Assembly (NCBI GenBank): GCA_018894105.1
Contig: CM032117.1
Location: 1,205,501-1,269,500, forward strand
Reading direction: 5' to 3'
Source of the DNA: Jacaranda mimosifolia
Taxonomy: Eukaryota > Streptophyta > Magnoliopsida > Lamiales > Bignoniaceae
DNA: 64,000 nt
Below, piece after piece: positions 25,676 to 35,900 of this stretch; within the stretch, counting starts at the first letter, position 1; every line of letters begins with the position of its first letter. The notes beneath the pieces were generated by a model. It was not told the DNA's origin, ran no database searches, and worked only from the letters and a program-made list of their open reading frames with translations. The translations under genes and the position numbers were made by a program.

Positions 25676-26024
25676 TGTTAAATAATGGATCTTGGGCCTA
25701 AACTCAACCCCAAAAGCTAGCTCAAGATGTGAGAATTGTCCAAGATTATATATGAAGACCACAACTTATTTATTTTACCGATGTGGAACACTAACACACC
25801 CCTCGCACGCCCAGAAATGAACATCTGGAGTGTGGAATAATATGAAATTGGTGGTCCAACAACATTAGTTAACCCAACATCGGGAATGAGTGGCTCCGAT
25901 ACCATGTTAAAAAATGGACCTTGGGTCTAACTCAACCCCAAAAGTTAGTTCAGGAGGTGAGAATTGCCCAAGATCATATATAAAGATCACAACTTATTTA
26001 TTTCACCGACGTGGGACACTAACA
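25676..26024 (-). mobile_element. TRIM retrotransposon (complete, 349 bp)
   Basis: Two ~120-bp LTRs (25905-26024 as 5' LTR and 25676-25796 as 3' LTR on the minus strand), each starting TGTTAGTGT(C/T)CCAC and ending TTAACA. Directly inside the 5' LTR is the 14-base primer-binding site TGGTATCGGAGCCA (25891-25904), matching the initiator-Met tRNA primer site of many plant LTR elements. The internal part is ~108 bp with a purine-rich tract (gcgaggggtg) before the 3' LTR. A perfect 5-bp duplication, aatat, flanks it (25671-25675 and 26025-26029). The paralogous block has a single aatat at 29992, so it is an empty site. It has no coding capacity. Confidence 0.92.
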
Positions 26025-26597
26025 AATATACTATTTAATGTCTCTTTTCTGTAGGCTTTGCAGAAAACTTATTCAGATAAAAATCCTCCCCGCCCCCCCC
26101 GCCCCAGCAATCTTTTTCTTTTGCAGTTGCTTTACTATTGGTCGAGCATCTTTTGCCACTCCATGTAATGAGGAATGTAAACTGAAGTGATTTTATTCAT
26201 CATATTGTTGGATTTATAAAGCCAAGATATCTCAACCAAGTACATGAAAATGAAAAGCTGAACAATAATCACAACTAGTAGAGAGAAAATAGGAAAGAGA
26301 ATAAGAACTCGAACAAATCCTAGATAAAAGGAAAGTGATAAGAACAGACTAAGAATAACAAACTAAAGGAGGAGAATCAGGTTCCGTTGTTAATCCTGAG
26401 ATCGTCGTCAATGGCGGTGCGGTCCACCTGAAGAACCTTATGGTGTTCCAGCCACACCACCCATGATTCTCTCCCCGCTGTGTATTCACTCATCTTCCGA
26501 TTTTTAGTTCCTTCTCAACTCTTTTTGTTCCACATGAAATTGCTTTCCTGCTGGACTATCATCTTGTCTGTGTCCGCATTAATCCTTAATATAGGGA

Positions 26598-27134
26598 TGG
26601 GGTCGAAAAATTAGGACTGTGGATTAGAGACACTTTGGTTTAATTTTGAGAAAAAATTTCGATTTGGTTTAATATGAAAAATCGAATCAAACCGAATCAA
26701 TCAATTGGTTTCGTTCAAATTTTCTTAATTTTAATTTTTAAATATAGATAATAAAAAATTCGTTACATTTCTCCTATAAATTCACTTGCAAAAATCATTT
26801 TGTACACAGCACATGGACCTTGTCTTTTACCATTAAAAGGAAAATATAATCTAAGAAAGAGAGAATTTTAAAAATTGAGTGTGGATGGAAGGGAAATAAG
26901 TAAAAAATTGAGTTATTTTTTGCAAAACATATAAAAATAGGGATTTTAGTAATATATTATCAGTTCGATTTGATTCGGTTCAGTTATGACTTTGCCAACT
27001 GAAAACCAAACCAAATTGTTTAGTTTTTCAATTTTTTTTAAAAAAATGATTTAATCAGTTTTCGATCAATTTTTTGATTTTTTCGGCTAATTTAATCAAT
27101 TTTGTTTGGGTTGATTTGGTTTTGAACATCCATA
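26598..27134. mobile_element. hAT-like non-autonomous element remnant between the duplicates
   Basis: Sequence homologous to the bounded element at 47572-48339. Shared features are alternating tttggttt/aaaccaaacc arms, the block tttctc(c/a)tataaatt(c/a)acttgcaaaaa, and the right terminus ggttttgaacatccata (compare ggttttgaacacccc). The left terminus is degraded and no target duplication was found. It lies exactly at the junction of the two DnaJ blocks. Confidence 0.65.
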
Positions 27135-27137
27135 CTC

Positions 27138-30100
27138 TAGATATTGTAATTATTATCAAATCAAGAATTAAATTAAAATTTATGCAAATATTGTTGTTAC
27201 TTTAATATATATATATATATATATATACCCTCGTTTATGATTACTTGAAAATGTGCAAACAAATTTCAATAACAAATCCCAATAAATTAACTCTCTCTTT
27301 TAGAATCAATGTGTTTTAACATAATTTAAAAAAATTATTGAGAAAAGTTCAAAACTTGGCTCAAATGCCTTTCAAAATTAGCTTAAACTACAAGTTTAAT
27401 TGCTACAGTTATATGAGTTAATGATTATCAATTATTCAATCGTGTGAAATATGAGTTATGTATATGATTAAAAATGAAACTATTTTTTAATTTCCAAATT
27501 AATCTTAATTTTGAACAACTTAAATAGTACAATTAATTTGAATGAGACTTCACTCCATCATTACAGAAAGGAAACTATTACCATCTGCTTTGACTTATTC
27601 ATTCTACAGATTGTGACTTATAATCAAATCGAATTTCAATAACTAAATAATTTTGTCAATTTGAGCACAAAGGAGCTCACATGGGTTGATCAATTTACCT
27701 ATATATATTCAAATTTGATTTGTCCAAATGTATTAAAGAATATATCTGTAATGCAGAATTAAAAATAAAATATCATTTGACATAAAGAATAAAATTGAGA
27801 TTTCATAGGGCTCACATTTGATTCCAGTTTTTCATGAGTTGTACTCTATTACCATTTTTAATAGGTATGACATAAAAGCAACCAACCTTTGTTACTATCA
27901 GAACGTCATAAATAAATCCTATATTTCATAATTTCTTGCCTTCAAGAACTTGATCCCAACTTTTTACCCTCATCCTTTGTTTCTGTCCTATTCTTGAATG
28001 ATAGAGAAAACGTTCAAGGAGAAAAGAAAACGTTAAAAGGTGCTGCTGTTATAATCACTGTCCAAACATATGCAGTTTGGTTGTCAATCAAGCATGGGAA
28101 AAAAGGGGATCGCGTAAAATTTTTAAAAACAAAAAAAGGGCTAGTACCTAGACAAATAAACTCTTGAAGCAAAGAAAACCTGACTGTTTTTGATAGCAAT
28201 CTCCCACATTTTCCAACAGATAGCAAGAAAAACCAAGAATACATTACAGGCTTACATGAGTATGGTAGAGTACTCCACCACCAGCGTTCATGAAGATGTT
28301 AATAATCGCTTAATGCCAGTTTTCTGCTCTGAAGTAAGCCTGCTGGGGAACTTAATGTTGAACTTGATTCGTAAGTTTCCTTTCTTGCCGGGTTCTTTTG
28401 GGATGGGCATCCCTTCACCTCTAACGACTTCTTCATAGGTGGGACTGATGATGCTGTTAATAGGTATTGTTAGACTCTGACCACCAAGTGTGGTCACTTG
28501 TGCAGTGTAACCAGTCAGAGCTTCGACCAAAGAGATTTTCTGGGTGGCAATTAGATCGTTGCCATCTCTCTTGAACACACTATGAGGCTTTTCGTCAATT
28601 ATGAATACTAGGTCGGAGGGTATGATGCCTCGCTGTTCATTTCCTTTCTCTGGAAAAGTTATTTTTGTTCCCTTCTTCCACCCTGGCTTAATTTCAATTG
28701 TAAGAATTTCCTCCACCGTAGTGGGTCTCCTGACAATAGAAAAATAATAGGAAACATCATGCTATAAGCACGCTTGCTCACTAGAACGAAGCACTGGTAA
28801 TAATATGGAATCAAATGAAATATACGGATTATATTAGCCAGCACAAGTATCTAAATTAGAAGATGAAACTCAAAAGGCAAGTATGGGAAGATATTCATTT
28901 CTTGGATGCTTGCAAGTATAGGAGAGACATTCATTCAACCCAGAAAATGGCATCCCAAATTTGAAAGGTGAAATACTTGTAGAATTGATCGTCAAGCCCG
29001 TGAAGTCTGAGGAAGCTTCAGCTAAACTCAAGTCCTTACCCTGTTGTGAGAAACAATGCCTATCTCCATTCAACATATCCAACACAAAGTAAGCTGGATA
29101 ATTGACCTCATGAAAATCTATAATCTTGAATCCCTAATTAGATAAACTATAATTTTTCAATCAAATATAGAAATAACTAGTTAGCATAATAATCACTTAA
29201 AAGTGTCAAGGCCAATACTGTTGCCAGTTTGGAAAAAACTACTGCTGTTTCTAGGCTATAATGATCATAAGAAATTTTTCAGGCCCACCAACTGCCAAAA
29301 AGAGGTTTACAATAAAGACATTGAGGATTTTTCCTCCACGGATACACCCTGGGTTTTTTCAAAGGCTACGTGGTTAACATGCTAAATGAATGCAGAGCAC
29401 AAACTACCAAAAGCAATCTCCATTCACCAACCAATCTTTTTTCTGGGTGGTTCAAGAAAGCTTGTTAGAAGCACGAGACAGCACAATGTTAGGCAAATAT
29501 TTTACTACTGCATTAACATTCAGAATCCCAGGCTTATGACGGCACTCTGATATCCAATTGTGCATTCACTGTATTTCTAGACTTGCAAGTATCTTCCCTA
29601 CTGAAGTTTCCACAAGTCCATACCAAGACACTCGCTCATCTGTGATGTAGTCTATAATGAATCTCTGCCCCTCATGTAACAGAACCACAGAAACTAATGT
29701 AAACATATGACAGTTATAGAGAAAGAAGGCAGCATGAAGCTCTTATTCCAGTCCTCGTATTAGTGAATATCGCCATGTCCCATGTGTTATATAGCTTAAT
29801 CCATTTTCTCCTTATGATTGGAGTTTGATGTTCCAAATGAGTGTAAGATAATATGAAGATAAGATTTTGGCGATGTGGCAGAAGCAACAGTGAGAAAAAT
29901 TTTAAAGCTGTTTTGCTTTGTATAATACGAGATTTGAACTGAGGAACATGACAAATAGTTAGATGAATGCCGGGCATCAGAATATATTATCTAATGTCTC
30001 TTTTCTCTAGGCTTTGCAGAAAACTCATTCAGATAATCAAGTCCCCCCCACCCCCTTTTTGTATTTGCTTTACCATTGGTCGAGCATCTTTTGCCACTCC

Positions 30101-31299
30101 ATGTAATAAATTTTGACATAAACAGAAACACAAGTTTGCAGTAAAACCTCCAAAGAAATTAACAAGTAAGACCAAAGCATCCTAGATATGCAACTTCTTT
30201 ATTCAACAATAGATAGAAAAGCCTGAACTAGACAAACAAATTTTATATCCAAAACTAAATTTGGAAGTGCCTCAACAAACCAAGCCTGATTCTCTCTAAG
30301 TCAAAGTGATCAACTAATTCAAATATCAAAAACAGCAAAAATTTACAGCCACCAATAGCACACAAGGCGACAATTATAGAAAGAAATCCCTTTTGAACAC
30401 AACTAGAAGTTAAATTCATTTCAGATACACCAAATCGATAGAAGTGCGCTAAAAGATCAAGACTTTACCCGCTAGAATCTGTCACATCTCGCGAAATCTT
30501 CATCTTCTTAGTATTCCCCTTATATAAATCCTCCAAACTACAAGGCAACATCCGTTCAATAGGAGCAGCCTTCCGCATCATACTACCCAAGCCCCCGTCC
30601 CCAAACATACCCCTGGGGAAACCAGACCCGCCAGCCCTAGACCCACCACCAATATCCCCCATCCCTCCAAACGGGCTGGTAAACCCAAAAATCTCCGAAA
30701 AAATGTCATCCGCACTGCGCGGATTAAACCGGAAACTAGTCGGTCCACCTCCGTCCATGCCGCCGGGAAATCCACCGGCACCCGGCGGAGCCTGGCCCTT
30801 CAATCCTTCCTCTCCATACTGATCATAAACCGCCCTCTTTTGCGGATCACTTAATACCTGAGAATAAAAAAATAACTCAAATTATAATAATAATAAAAAA
30901 AAGAAATAAACAAAAGTAGTAGTAAATCACATAATTACGTCGTAGGCTTCGGAGATTTGTTTGAATTTAGCTTCAGCTTCTTTCTTGTTGTTAGGGTTTT
31001 TGTCGGGGTGCCACTTCATGGCGAGTTTGCGGTAGGCTTTCTTTAGGTCGTCGTCATTGGCGGAGCGGTCCACCTGAAGAACCTTATAGTAATCCACACC
31101 CATGATTCTCTCCCGGCTATGTATTCAATCATCCACTTTTCAGTCTTTTTCTTGTTTCTTTCTTTCTGTGGAGCTCCGCCGTCAGACTGATGAATCTCCG
31201 ATTTTAGTTCCTTCTGAGCTCTTTTTGCTCCAACTGAAACTGCTTTCCTGCTGGACTATCATCTTTTCTGGGTTGGTCGCATTAATCTTTTATATAGGG
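27138..31299. repeat. Tandem segmental duplication, right copy (intact gene)
   Basis: Partner of 22203-26597 and carrier of the functional DnaJ gene. It lacks the three insertions of the left copy and keeps the complete exon-intron structure. A (TA)n run at 27204-27230 and small indels are the main differences in the 3' flank. The segment 29094-29617 has no counterpart on the left. Confidence 0.9.
28288..31103 (-). CDS. Class-B (type II) DnaJ/HSP40 co-chaperone
   Basis: Three exons on the minus strand: 30939-31103, 30469-30857 and 28288-28729, all GT-AG and in phase, encoding 331 aa. The J domain covers residues 1-~68 with the Hsp70-activating HPD at 32-34 (MKWHPDKN). A Gly/Phe-rich linker follows (~75-160; [30 protein letters not shown]). 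The C-terminal substrate-binding domains occupy ~170-331 ([46 protein letters not shown]). There is no CxxCxGxG zinc-finger block, so it is class B (the Sis1/DNAJB1 type). It stimulates Hsp70 ATPase and hands over clients, presumably in the cytosol or nucleus; no targeting signal or CaaX end is present. It is the intact member of a tandem pair. Intron 2 is ~1.74 kb. Plant relatives from memory include At5g01390 and At3g08910. Confidence 0.95.
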
Positions 31300-32921
31300 T
31301 CGGGATATTGGGCCTCTGGCCCAAAGAGGAATCCTATATAATTTTTTTATATTCAAAAGAAAAAGAAAAAAAGATGAAAACTGATAGGATTTAAATGCAT
31401 AATTCTTTTTTTTTTTGAAAAAAAAAAGGGGGAAATTCCTGTTGTATCCCAGCCAAGGACAAAAAAGTTTATCATCAATGCAATTTTTCAAATTTTTGCT
31501 AATTTGAAAAATGAAATTTGAAGTCCAAATCCAATTCTTTATCACAATTTCGGATCTGATTAAGAAATTTAAATATGGATTTTCTCCTTATCATAGCATA
31601 ATTGTTCATTAAAGACTTCCTCTTCATAATAAATAAAATTATTTAAAATGGCTCAAAAATTTTATTAGTTCATGTGATCAAACTTTTGGTGCCAAATCAA
31701 TAACATAGAAATTAGGCAACGAAACGGATTTCCTTTTCATGTTAATGATTTGACACCGTAGTATTTATAAACAAACCACTGAAATAAACATACCTTAATG
31801 GATTGGATATAACAAGAATCATGATAGATGGGGGGTCGACTATTAATTTCCTACCTTTGAGAATACATCTCGATTATCATCAATTGGCCCCAAGCAATCT
31901 ACTTATCCAAAGATTTAACCAAAGTAGGCAGAAGTCTTTGAGCATTATACGATTTGAATTAAAGATTGAGGAATAAAAGAATGATCGTAGATCAATACCC
32001 CTTTATGTCATTGATGCAGAAACATCAAACTGGAGAAGGAAATAGGCCTTGAGGGTAATGTCAGAGCCTCTGCCTAGCCCACACCAAGGTGAGGTACGTC
32101 TTTTCCAATGTCAAATATGATGACTCGTAGTCCATCAGCTTCTTTCTCAGGTAGTAATCTTTCCTTTCTTCACGCGTCTCATGGAGTTTTCCGCGACCGA
32201 GAGGTATAGCAGGAGGGGTCTTCAATGTTAATGATTTGACAACGTAGTATTTATAAACAAACCACTGAAATAAGTAGTAATCTTGACAACCACTATATTT
32301 ATTTCATAGGAATTTGATACTGTTCTAGGCTTTTCAACATTTCAAGGAGTATCCACGTGACAATAATAAAATGATGATAAATTCTTGTATTTCTTCTATG
32401 AAGTTGACACTATGATGTATTGGATACATTGTCATCCCCTACTGGTAGTAGGAACTATATTACATCTAATGAGAAAAGATCAATTTTACAAGGACAGAAA
32501 TTGATACCTTAGGGAAAATTAAAAGCTACAAACGAGAACCATAGACAAGACATGGATAGCAAGTTATATATCAGAAAGCAGGTGGCCCATCTTCAGCAGT
32601 ACTCCATACATGGCACTCAAGCCATTAGTGTATCTTCCTTTTCTAATGGAGCCCAGTGTTGAATTTACTTGACCAAAAGTTAGCCTGTTTGAGGCACCAG
32701 TTACCTAGCAAGACGAGGTAGAGTAAGAATATGAGCAGAAGAGGATGGATCTTCAATTCCTTCATCAGGTGTAACAGTGGAAGCAGAAAAATCAAACCAT
32801 ATCAAAATTCGACAAAAGAGGAGGTGAAGAAATGTGAAGGAAATAATTGAAACCAGAAAATATTTTTGTCACTATGAGCAAACATTCGATACCACTCCAA
32901 CGAAGGTTTCAAGGCCTCAGA
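31300..32921. other. Intergenic region with a 50-bp direct repeat
   Basis: No gene was found between the DnaJ promoter and the symplekin stop codon. A direct repeat of about 50 bases (taatgatttgaca(c/a)cgtagta...ccactgaaataa) occurs at 31739-31790 and again at 32223-32275, bracketing ~430 bp that are less AT-rich than the surroundings. The last few hundred bases are probably the symplekin 3' UTR. Confidence 0.6.
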
Positions 32922-35900
32922 TCAACCGGCAGTAGATGATTCCTTCGACTTATCTGTCACAGCTTCCTTTTCCAAATTGCTCGTCTCTCCGGTCTGAGTT
33001 TGAGATGGTTGTGTGAATTGTGTCTGTGTAGATGTTTGAGGCTCGGACACAATGCCAAGAACTACTAGTGTAGACCTGGAAAAATAAACTTCATTCATTT
33101 AAATCTTTGAAACAGAGAGAAAATTGCTTAACAACCCACTGCAATATGATGACTTTTAACCTTGGAAGCGAAGATCTTATGTGCGGTTGGCTTGCATGGG
33201 CAACTAAGGGAGCCTTGAGAGCAGGTGTTCTGTTCAATAAATTTTCAAGCTGTGCTATAGGTAGCTGAAAGATTATGACAGAAGTTCCCGTTACGAGAAA
33301 TTATACAGTGTCTTGTTGAAACAATTCTAGGGTAAAAACTTTACTAGCTTATGTCCAACAAAAGCTGCATTTGAGAGATCATCTTTTAAGTGTTATATAC
33401 TTTCTCCAGATATGAATTTTTTATTGATATATATATTCTTAACACAATATAATTATTCTTTTTTTGCAGAAGACGACCAACTCTTAGATTAAGCAGGAGT
33501 TACTGGAGGATAAGAGCTGTAGCTATAATTTATGCATGGCAACTGGGATACATTAACAAAATTGTTCAACTAATAACTCAATACTGAAGAATTATATGGT
33601 ATAATCAGTAGACACTAGGCATGTAAGAAAAATGATAAGGTCAAAACATGCATCCCGTAAAGATTGCAGGTAGCTTTTTGACTTTTCCTTCGTTTTTGGA
33701 TTTATTATTCCGTTAAGCCAACAGAGATTGATAGTTCCATGTAAGTCACACAAGTTACTAGTTTTATAAAAATAAAAATCCATACCAAAATATTACAGGT
33801 ATGAAGCTAAGTAGGAATTTTCTTGCAATAACTAAATATGAAGATCAAGATCTAGAACAAATATGACTAATCAAGCCGAACAAAGTGTTATCACAGACTG
33901 AAGGTGGCAATCTAAGTGATAATTGACTGCAGCGGAGAAAACACACCTGAAGCAGAACACTAAAAGACTCTGGCTTCGTCAAAAGAGCACACTTCATGAA
34001 TCCCACCCACAGCTTTGGGTATTTCCATACCTGCATTTTACAAATATTACATAAACTATCATGCTAAATGAGAGAAGTGGAATTAGCAACCTGTGGTCGA
34101 AGGGATACCTGCTTGCTTACAAGACGAGAAAGAATTTCCATTATGAATTCCACCTGAAAAAGGTTACCTAGAAAAGTTAGAGTTGGCAGCAAAAGGATGA
34201 TCAATGCACTCATACACTACCACGAAGCAATGGGAACCATTATCAGTTCATGTGTGTAGCCAAAGATTACCATTGTTCACAATGTAAAAGTTTACATCTC
34301 GACATAAATAAAACTCTTACCACACAGGTTCACGTTATTCTAGAAAGGATGTGGGTGCCTTAAAAGCACATCAAGTAGCAAAATTATCAACTTAACCAAG
34401 ATATGCATAGATGGCATTTGCCTTACCAAAGAAGGAAAAGCACCTATGGCTTGCAATACTGTACGCATAAATAGCAACGGAAGAGGAATTTGCTCAACCT
34501 GCAGAACAATATAATGTTAGTGAACATTAAGATGTTAAAACAACAGGGGCAGTTACAAGTCACTAAAGGGATTTCTTACCAATTGATTCAAGACCTTGGC
34601 CAAAACTTGCTGAGTAAATATATGTCGCTGCTCAAAACAAGCATTGCAAGCATCTGTGACCTGTCCAAGAAAGAATTTTTTTCAGCAAAGAAGTAGATCC
34701 AGAATAATTAAGTTACAAAGGTAGGTTAATTATTGCCTTTTTCAAGGGAATTCCATCTCTATCTGGATCAATTCCATGGATGGCAATTAATGCTTCAGCT
34801 GGAGTGAGCACTGGAGTAGAATTATTCAAACCCTGGGCATTAACATTTTAGCAAACTGTTAGGCGCCAAAAATAAAAACATGAAGATCATGATTTCATTT
34901 ATGAACCTTATGGACTCCTTTATGGGCAAAACTTATTGATAAACATGCTCGACACATTGAAAACTATGAACTTTAAGAAAGAGCATAGCGAATACTGAAG
35001 TGCAAAGGCCAAATATATAGCTGATTTTCAGCATGTTGCTTCAGAAAATATTAGTGCGAAGGTTCTGGTCACTTTTATGGCTATTAAGCTCAATACTGGA
35101 AAGCCGACATCCCTCCCATCAAGAAGAGGGGTTGAATGCCTGATAACAAAGGGTACTCAAAATCAACTACCAAATAAAGCAGGCTTGTGCAGATACAACA
35201 CATTCAAATCCTTACGACTAAATTTTATGAAATGCTTCATGCACCCGCTAGAAGCAGAAACATAAAAAGTTATGGCCTGATGAAGATACCTGAATAACAC
35301 GAGAAAGCACAACTTGGAACTTATCCAGCGGTACATTCACAAGATGTGGAAAAAGAAGTAAAACCTGGCAAGCAGAAGACAATAATATTTAGAGAGAAGT
35401 AAATAAGAGAATAAGGAGAAGAAAAGGAGAACACAAATGACAGACAAAGAATGAAAATTAAGGTTGCGTGGAAGAACCAACTAATTTACTGGCAATTATT
35501 TTCAATTCAAAACTTCATGACCTAAGTCACGAGTTCTGAATGTAATGCGTCAAAAGACAAAGAAACTGATGATGCAAGCCCCACACAAAAAAACCAACTG
35601 AAAGCAAAATGAAGAGGTCTAAAACCCCTAGAAGAGCATAATAACATGCCAAAAATGCTTTTTACCAGTGGCAATCACCAAACAAACATTTGTTAATCGT
35701 TTTTATGCTGGATCGTGGCTGAAAGAAAAGAAACCAAATAAAAGGACTTTTAACTAATATAAATCGTGGTACAGGTGCCAACTTTAGGAGCATATTATAA
35801 TTCAAACACCTGCCTTTTGTCCCAAAATTGAACGCTCCTACTTTCTTCTAGGACGCCACAAATGATTTCACAATTCCCACATAGGTATTTTCTTTGACAC

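Larger units (their letters stand above)
23699..26464 (-). pseudogene. Decayed DnaJ (HSP40) class-B pseudogene
   Basis: Left-hand copy of the intact DnaJ gene at 28288-31103. The C-terminal substrate-binding exon is recognisable ([35 protein letters not shown]) but is split by a 740-bp solo LTR (23909-24648), and small indels shift the frame near the end. Exon 1 survives only as a fragment (26399-26464): the frame from its ATG hits a stop after eight codons, and the J-domain residues KVLQVDR lie in another frame. The rest of the J domain and the Gly/Phe region are gone, replaced by unrelated sequence. A 349-bp TRIM element sits in the former intron. It cannot make a functional co-chaperone; a transcript might still arise from the duplicated promoter. 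Confidence 0.92.
22203..26597. repeat. Tandem segmental duplication, left copy (degenerate)
   Basis: This block aligns collinearly with 27138-31299. Anchors include the attattatcaaatca(a/g)gaatt motif (22215 and 27145), the last DnaJ exon (23699 onward and 28288 onward), the tgtgatatagtctataatgaatc motif (25335 and 29642), and the DnaJ exon 1/promoter segment (26399-26597 and 31040-31299). Compared with the right copy it carries three insertions (22389-22759, 23909-24648, 25676-26024). It lacks ~520 bp corresponding to 29094-29617, and the DnaJ exon 2 region is replaced by ~220 bp of unrelated sequence (26175-26395). Confidence 0.9.

Noticed and set aside
25717..25905. 62-codon minus-strand frame as a gene
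   Set aside because: It lies entirely inside the TRIM element and reads through its LTR and internal spacer.
31790..32222. Mitochondrial DNA insertion
   Set aside because: Composition differs from the flanks, but I could not recognise any organelle gene, so this is left only as a possibility to test.
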